Source: Herpetosiphon gulosus
GTDB lineage: Bacteria; Chloroflexota; Chloroflexia; Chloroflexales; Herpetosiphonaceae
NCBI RefSeq assembly: GCF_039545135.1
Contig: NZ_BAABRU010000002.1
Location: forward strand, 248,001 to 312,000
Direction of reading: 5' to 3'
DNA: 64,000 bases
This document shows positions 60,641 through 64,000 of this stretch, one piece after another (position 1 is the first letter of the stretch; every line of letters starts with the position of its first letter). A program made the position numbers and the translations under genes. The notes under the pieces were generated by a model. It did no database searches, had not been told where the DNA came from, and saw only the letters and a list, made by a program, of their open reading frames with translations.

Positions 60641-62314
60641 ATGCCAGAGATTGATTACACGCGCTATTATCGTTTCGCTGAGTTGGTGGAAGCGCTAGAA
60701 GGCTTTGCCGCCGAATATCCCGATTTGATCAGTTTGCAATCGATCGGTAAAAGTTATGAAGGCCGTGATTTGTGGTTAGCGACGGTTACCAATGCTGCAA
60801 CTGGTGGGCCACGCGAAAAGCCCGGCTTTTGGGTTGATGCCAATATTCATGCCAGCGAAGTAACTGGCGCAATGGCTGGCTTGCATTTGATCGATACGCT
60901 GCTCAAGGGTTATGACAACGATCCTGAATGCACCCGTTTGCTTGATCGCACAACCTTCTACATTTTGCCACGCTTCAACCCCGATGGCGCTGAACGGGCC
61001 TTAACCACGCCCTATGTGGTGCGGTCGAGCGTGCGGCCTTATCCCTATGCTGAACGCATTGATGGCTTGTATCAAGAAGATATCAACGCCGATGGGATTA
61101 TTTTGCAGATGCGCTTGGTCGATCCCAACGGCGATTGGCGGGTTTCCGAGCATGATCCACGGGTGATGGTCAAACGCAAGCCCCATGAAATTGGCGGCAC
61201 CTACTATCGAATTTTGCCCGAAGGCTTGATTCAAAATTACGATGGGGTCAATATCAAGCTGAGCCGCGCCGTCGAAGGCTTAGATATCAACCGCAACTTT
61301 CCGGTCGATTGGCGGCCCGAAGCCGAACAATATGGTGCTGGCCCCTACCCAACCTCTGAGCCAGAAATCCGTGCTGTGGTGCAATTTATCGTCGATCACC
61401 CCGAAATTCATAGTGGCCTGACCTATCACACCTATTCGGGCGTGCTGCTACGACCATATGGCGACCGCGCCGATGATCAGATGAATTTGCATGATCTCGA
61501 TGTGTTTAAGGCTTTGGGTAAGCATGGAACCGAGTTAACTGGCTGGCCCAGCGTTTCGGTCTACCACGATTTCCGTTACCACCCCAAAGATGTGATTACT
61601 GGGGTGTTTGATGATTGGGTCTACGATCACTTGGGCATGTTCGCTTGGACAGTCGAATTTTGGGATTTAGTTGGTTCAGCGGGAATTAAAGATCGCAAAT
61701 TTATCGAGTGGTTCAAAGAACATCCCGAAGAAGATGATCTTAAAATTATGCAATGGGTCGATCAGCATGGCGAAGGTTTGTGCTTCTACGATTGGACAGC
61801 CTTCGAACATCCTCAGCTTGGCCCAGTTGAAATTGGCGGCTGGCATCCCATGTACGCCTTCCGTAACCCGCCGCCAGCCAAATTGCTCGAAACAATTGCG
61901 CCTGTGACCCAATTTGCCCTAGCCCATGCCGCGATTGCCCCATTCACCACAATTAGCAGCTTTGAACTTGAAAGCTTGGGCGATAATGTTTATCGGCTGC
62001 AAGCAGTGGTGCAGAATGAGGGTTATTTGCCAAGCTATGGCTCGCAAAAAGGCCGCGAACGTAAAGCTACCTTGCCACTCGAAGCCTTGCTCAACTTGCC
62101 TGAAGGTGCAAGCCTCAAGCTTGGTCAAGCCAAAACGACGATTGGCGATCTTGAAGGTCGTTCAGGGCGAGTTTCGTTCTTTGGCTTTAGCAATGGCTCA
62201 ACCACTGATCGTACCAAAGTTGAGTGGGTGGTGCATGTGCCGAATCCTGGTGTGATTGAATTGACCATCCAAGGTGGCCGCGGTGGGATTGCCCGCGCCA
62301 AACTAGAAATCTAA
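60641..62314 (+). CDS. M14-family zinc carboxypeptidase
   Basis: ATG 60641 follows GGAGTGG; the frame upstream to 60614 lacks an SD. The 557-residue protein has the zinc-ligand motif HASEVTG near residue 77-83 (HxxE), Arg in DINRNFPVDW near 225, His ligand in TYHTYSG near 265 and catalytic Glu in AWTVEFWD near 345. The C-terminal 150 residues are a beta-type domain. There is no signal peptide, so it may act in the cytoplasm or be exported by another route. It is one of the M14 peptidases that trim peptides or act on cell wall material; the substrate is unknown. Confidence 0.92.
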   Translation: MPEIDYTRYYRFAELVEALEGFAAEYPDLISLQSIGKSYEGRDLWLATVTNAATGGPREKPGFWVDANIHASEVTGAMAGLHLIDTLLKGYDNDPECTRLLDRTTFYILPRFNPDGAERALTTPYVVRSSVRPYPYAERIDGLYQEDINADGIILQMRLVDPNGDWRVSEHDPRVMVKRKPHEIGGTYYRILPEGLIQNYDGVNIKLSRAVEGLDINRNFPVDWRPEAEQYGAGPYPTSEPEIRAVVQFIVDHPEIHSGLTYHTYSGVLLRPYGDRADDQMNLHDLDVFKALGKHGTELTGWPSVSVYHDFRYHPKDVITGVFDDWVYDHLGMFAWTVEFWDLVGSAGIKDRKFIEWFKEHPEEDDLKIMQWVDQHGEGLCFYDWTAFEHPQLGPVEIGGWHPMYAFRNPPPAKLLETIAPVTQFALAHAAIAPFTTISSFELESLGDNVYRLQAVVQNEGYLPSYGSQKGRERKATLPLEALLNLPEGASLKLGQAKTTIGDLEGRSGRVSFFGFSNGSTTDRTKVEWVVHVPNPGVIELTIQGGRGGIARAKLEI

Positions 62315-62321
62315 AATTGTA

Positions 62322-62356
62322 ATGGCCCATGGTGCATTGGTTGTGCCATGGGCCAT
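62322..62356. terminator. Inverted repeat between M14 gene and purF
   Basis: ATGGCCCATGG (62322-62332) and CCATGGGCCAT (62346-62356) pair perfectly. The T-run is poor, but its position between convergent genes fits transcription end. Confidence 0.55.
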
Positions 62357-62379
62357 TGGTTGTGCCAAATGAATTTGGA

Positions 62380-63786
62380 CTAGACGCTGGTTAACTCGAA
62401 AATTTCCTTGCCAGCTTCGTGAATTGGAAATGGATACTTGCCACTGAAACATGCCCCACAGAAGCCATTAGGATCGCGGCGGGTTGCTCGCAGTAGCCCT
62501 TCCATCGAAAGGTACGCCAACGAATCAGCCCCGATCGTTTCGCAAATCTCGGCCTCAGTTTTGTTGAAGGCAATTAGTTCGGGCTGAGTAGCCATATCAA
62601 CGCCCATAAAACATGGGTGACGAATTGGTGGTGCAGACACCCGCATATGCACTTCGGTAGCCCCTGCTTTGCGCAAAAGCTTGATAATTGGTCCGCTGGT
62701 TGTGCCGCGTACAATCGTGTCATCAATTAAAATCACCCGCTTGCCATTGAGCACATTTGGCAATGGATTGAGCTTGAGCGCAACGCCTTGCTGACGCAAA
62801 CGTTGATCGGGCTGAATAAAGGTGCGGCCAATATAACGATTTTTGATCAAGCCATCGCCATAGGGAACACCGCTAGCCTGCGAAAAGCCCAAGGCTGCTG
62901 GCAAGGCCGAATCGGGCACACCGATTACTAAATCGGCATCAGCTGGAGCTTCACGCGCCAACTCATGGCCTAAGCGCATGCGCACTTCATGGATTAATTG
63001 ACCTTGCAGATAGCTATCGGGGCGCGAGAAGTAAATATATTCAAATAAACAAAAGGCTTGTTGCTGCGCAGGGTGTTTGGCAATCGTGCGTGGGCCATCA
63101 CGATCGATCTGCACCACCTCGCCAGGATCAATCTCGCGGATAAATTCAGCGCCAATTGTATCAAAGGCGCATGATTCCGAGGCCACGACCCAGCCGGCAT
63201 CGCCAAAACGCCCAAGGCATAATGGCCGCAAACCCCAAGGGTCGCGCACGGCGTAGAGCGCATCGCGGGTCAAGACTGTCAGACAATAAGCACCTTCGAC
63301 ACAATTGGTAAAGGCATCGATGCGCTGTGACCAAGTATTCCCCTCAAGGCCAGCGAGCAGCATCGTTGCTACTTCACTATCAGAAGATGTCATTAAACCG
63401 ACACCACGTTCCATCAATTGACGGCGCAGCGAGGCAGCATTGGTCAGGTTGCCGTTGTGGCCAACTGCCAGTGGGCCAAGCAACGTGTGCATTGTAAATG
63501 GTTGGGCATTGATTACTTGTGATGAACCAGTGGTTGAATAGCGGGTATGGCCAATCGCAATATGACCTTTGAGATGGCGCAACGAACGCTCATCGAAAAT
63601 CTGCGATACCAAGCCCATTTCTTTGTGAGTATTGATGGTCTTGCCATCGGAAACCGCAATCCCTGCGCTTTCCTGACCACGGTGCTGCAAAGCGTATAAA
63701 CTGAAAAATGTGATGCGTGCTACATCTTCGCTGGGAGCGTAAATCCCAAAAACGCCGCATTCCTCGTGGGGCGAATCACTGAACAT
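62380..63786 (-). CDS. purF: Amidophosphoribosyltransferase
   Basis: The 468-residue enzyme converts PRPP and glutamine to phosphoribosylamine, the first step of purine synthesis. After a nine-residue propeptide the nucleophile Cys10 follows (EECGVFGIYAP). The glutaminase domain has RGQESAGIAVSDG and GHTRYSTTGSS. The phosphoribosyl part has VILIDDTIVRGTT. Late Cys residues (HPCFMG, FCGACFSGKYP) fit the 4Fe-4S form of Bacillus-type PurF. It is transcribed away from the gene at 63924. Confidence 0.96.
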   Translation of the reverse strand: MFSDSPHEECGVFGIYAPSEDVARITFFSLYALQHRGQESAGIAVSDGKTINTHKEMGLVSQIFDERSLRHLKGHIAIGHTRYSTTGSSQVINAQPFTMHTLLGPLAVGHNGNLTNAASLRRQLMERGVGLMTSSDSEVATMLLAGLEGNTWSQRIDAFTNCVEGAYCLTVLTRDALYAVRDPWGLRPLCLGRFGDAGWVVASESCAFDTIGAEFIREIDPGEVVQIDRDGPRTIAKHPAQQQAFCLFEYIYFSRPDSYLQGQLIHEVRMRLGHELAREAPADADLVIGVPDSALPAALGFSQASGVPYGDGLIKNRYIGRTFIQPDQRLRQQGVALKLNPLPNVLNGKRVILIDDTIVRGTTSGPIIKLLRKAGATEVHMRVSAPPIRHPCFMGVDMATQPELIAFNKTEAEICETIGADSLAYLSMEGLLRATRRDPNGFCGACFSGKYPFPIHEAGKEIFELTSV

Positions 63787-63841
63787 GGTTAGCCCTTCCT
63801 TGATTCCAAGCTACGGTTGTCGCCGCGTCGTGCGACGGATC

Positions 63842-63856
63842 GTATAATCATTATAC
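63842..63856. promoter_or_regulatory. Palindromic -10 region between purF and next gene
   Basis: GTATAATCATTATAC is a perfect 7+1+7 palindrome that holds TATAAT on both strands. It lies 55 bp before purF and 68 bp before the gene at 63924, so it may serve as a symmetric divergent promoter. No good -35 boxes are seen, so an operator role is possible too. Confidence 0.5.
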
Positions 63857-63923
63857 AACTGTTCGGTAGTATTCCCCGCATCGTTTACAATTGGCCTATT
63901 GCTTGAAATTCTGAGGACATAGG

Positions 63924-64000
63924 ATGCGCTATCTCTATTGCCATGGCTTCGCTTCTGGGCCTAGTTCGCAAAAGGCACGCTGGTTTGCCCAACAATTTGC
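63924..64000 (+). CDS. Alpha/beta hydrolase of YqiA type, start only (partial)
   Basis: The first 25 codons read MRYLYCHGFASGPSSQKARW. The YLYCHGF strand-turn and GPSSQKA resemble the oxyanion loop of YqiA/YcfP-like esterases. GAGGA lies 6 nt before ATG 63924. The rest is outside the window, so the family is tentative. Confidence 0.6.
   Translation, partial: MRYLYCHGFASGPSSQKARWFAQQF

Overview
This 64 kb stretch is bacterial chromosome of moderate GC content, densely coded, with no transposase, phage or CRISPR locus that I can see. The best fit is a filamentous Chloroflexota bacterium close to Herpetosiphon. That is inferred from the gene mix: RNase Y next to SpoVS, the futalosine menaquinone route (MqnC), large TPR/ATPase regulators, a Ser/Thr kinase with an extracellular tail, a Rieske/cytochrome b operon with a diheme cytochrome c, a complete mre operon, and a PI-type lipid glycosyltransferase with a CDP-alcohol phosphatidyltransferase behind parAB. 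No sequence search was possible.

Layout. 1-5000: the end of RNase Y, spoVS with a structured leader, a Ser/Thr kinase fused to a secreted CAP domain, and an autoregulated LacI regulator with a fructokinase-like sugar kinase. 5100-8830: parA-parB-glycosyltransferase-CDP-alcohol phosphatidyltransferase, then tRNA-Arg(CCG). 8930-13900: an esterase, a SARP/AAA regulator that looks short, tandem peroxiredoxins and an orphan NarL-type response regulator. 13960-19615: mreB-mreC-mreD-PBP2 and a nitrilase-family amidase. 20024-22100: clpP-clpX. 22187-29050: an SDR, a fused membrane/spermidine-synthase protein, a molybdopterin oxidoreductase and a sigma-70 factor. 29150-37200: ArsR, PspC, a TetR/metallo-beta-lactamase pair with matching operators, a large HTH/ATPase/TPR regulator, two small proteins of unknown function and MqnC. 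37270-45560: an unusual ABC-ATPase/histidine-kinase fusion, RNase HI with a viroplasmin domain, a third peroxiredoxin, an AT-rich frameshifted GT87 gene, an ABC-2 exporter and a methyltransferase. 45563-50977: the conserved stress trio spoVR-yhbH-prkA, interrupted by a four-helix-bundle gene between inverted repeats. 51494-64000: a P450, tRNA-Val(GAC), an M3 peptidase, the Rieske/cytochrome b/diheme cytochrome c operon, an AT-rich small secreted protein with a stop at codon 2, an M14 carboxypeptidase, purF, and the start of an alpha/beta hydrolase.

How genes work together. The mre operon and PBP2 form the elongation machinery. MqnC makes the menaquinone that the Rieske/b complex would oxidise. 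ParAB segregates chromosomes, and the lipid genes behind it likely make inositol-type glycolipid. ClpXP is a protease, and PrkA-YhbH-SpoVR is a known co-occurring stress module.

The most interesting signals are regulatory RNA structures. Hairpins followed by a U-tract lie just after extended -10 promoters of the mre operon, mqnC and the Rieske operon. Strong hairpins without a U-tract lie between genes in clpP/clpX, prkA/yhbH and twice in the Rieske operon. A three-way-junction-like leader precedes spoVS. Other points of interest are the ABC-ATPase/kinase fusion with a degenerate H-loop, the four-helix-bundle insertion, several dispersed intergenic repeat families, and two damaged genes of foreign-looking composition.
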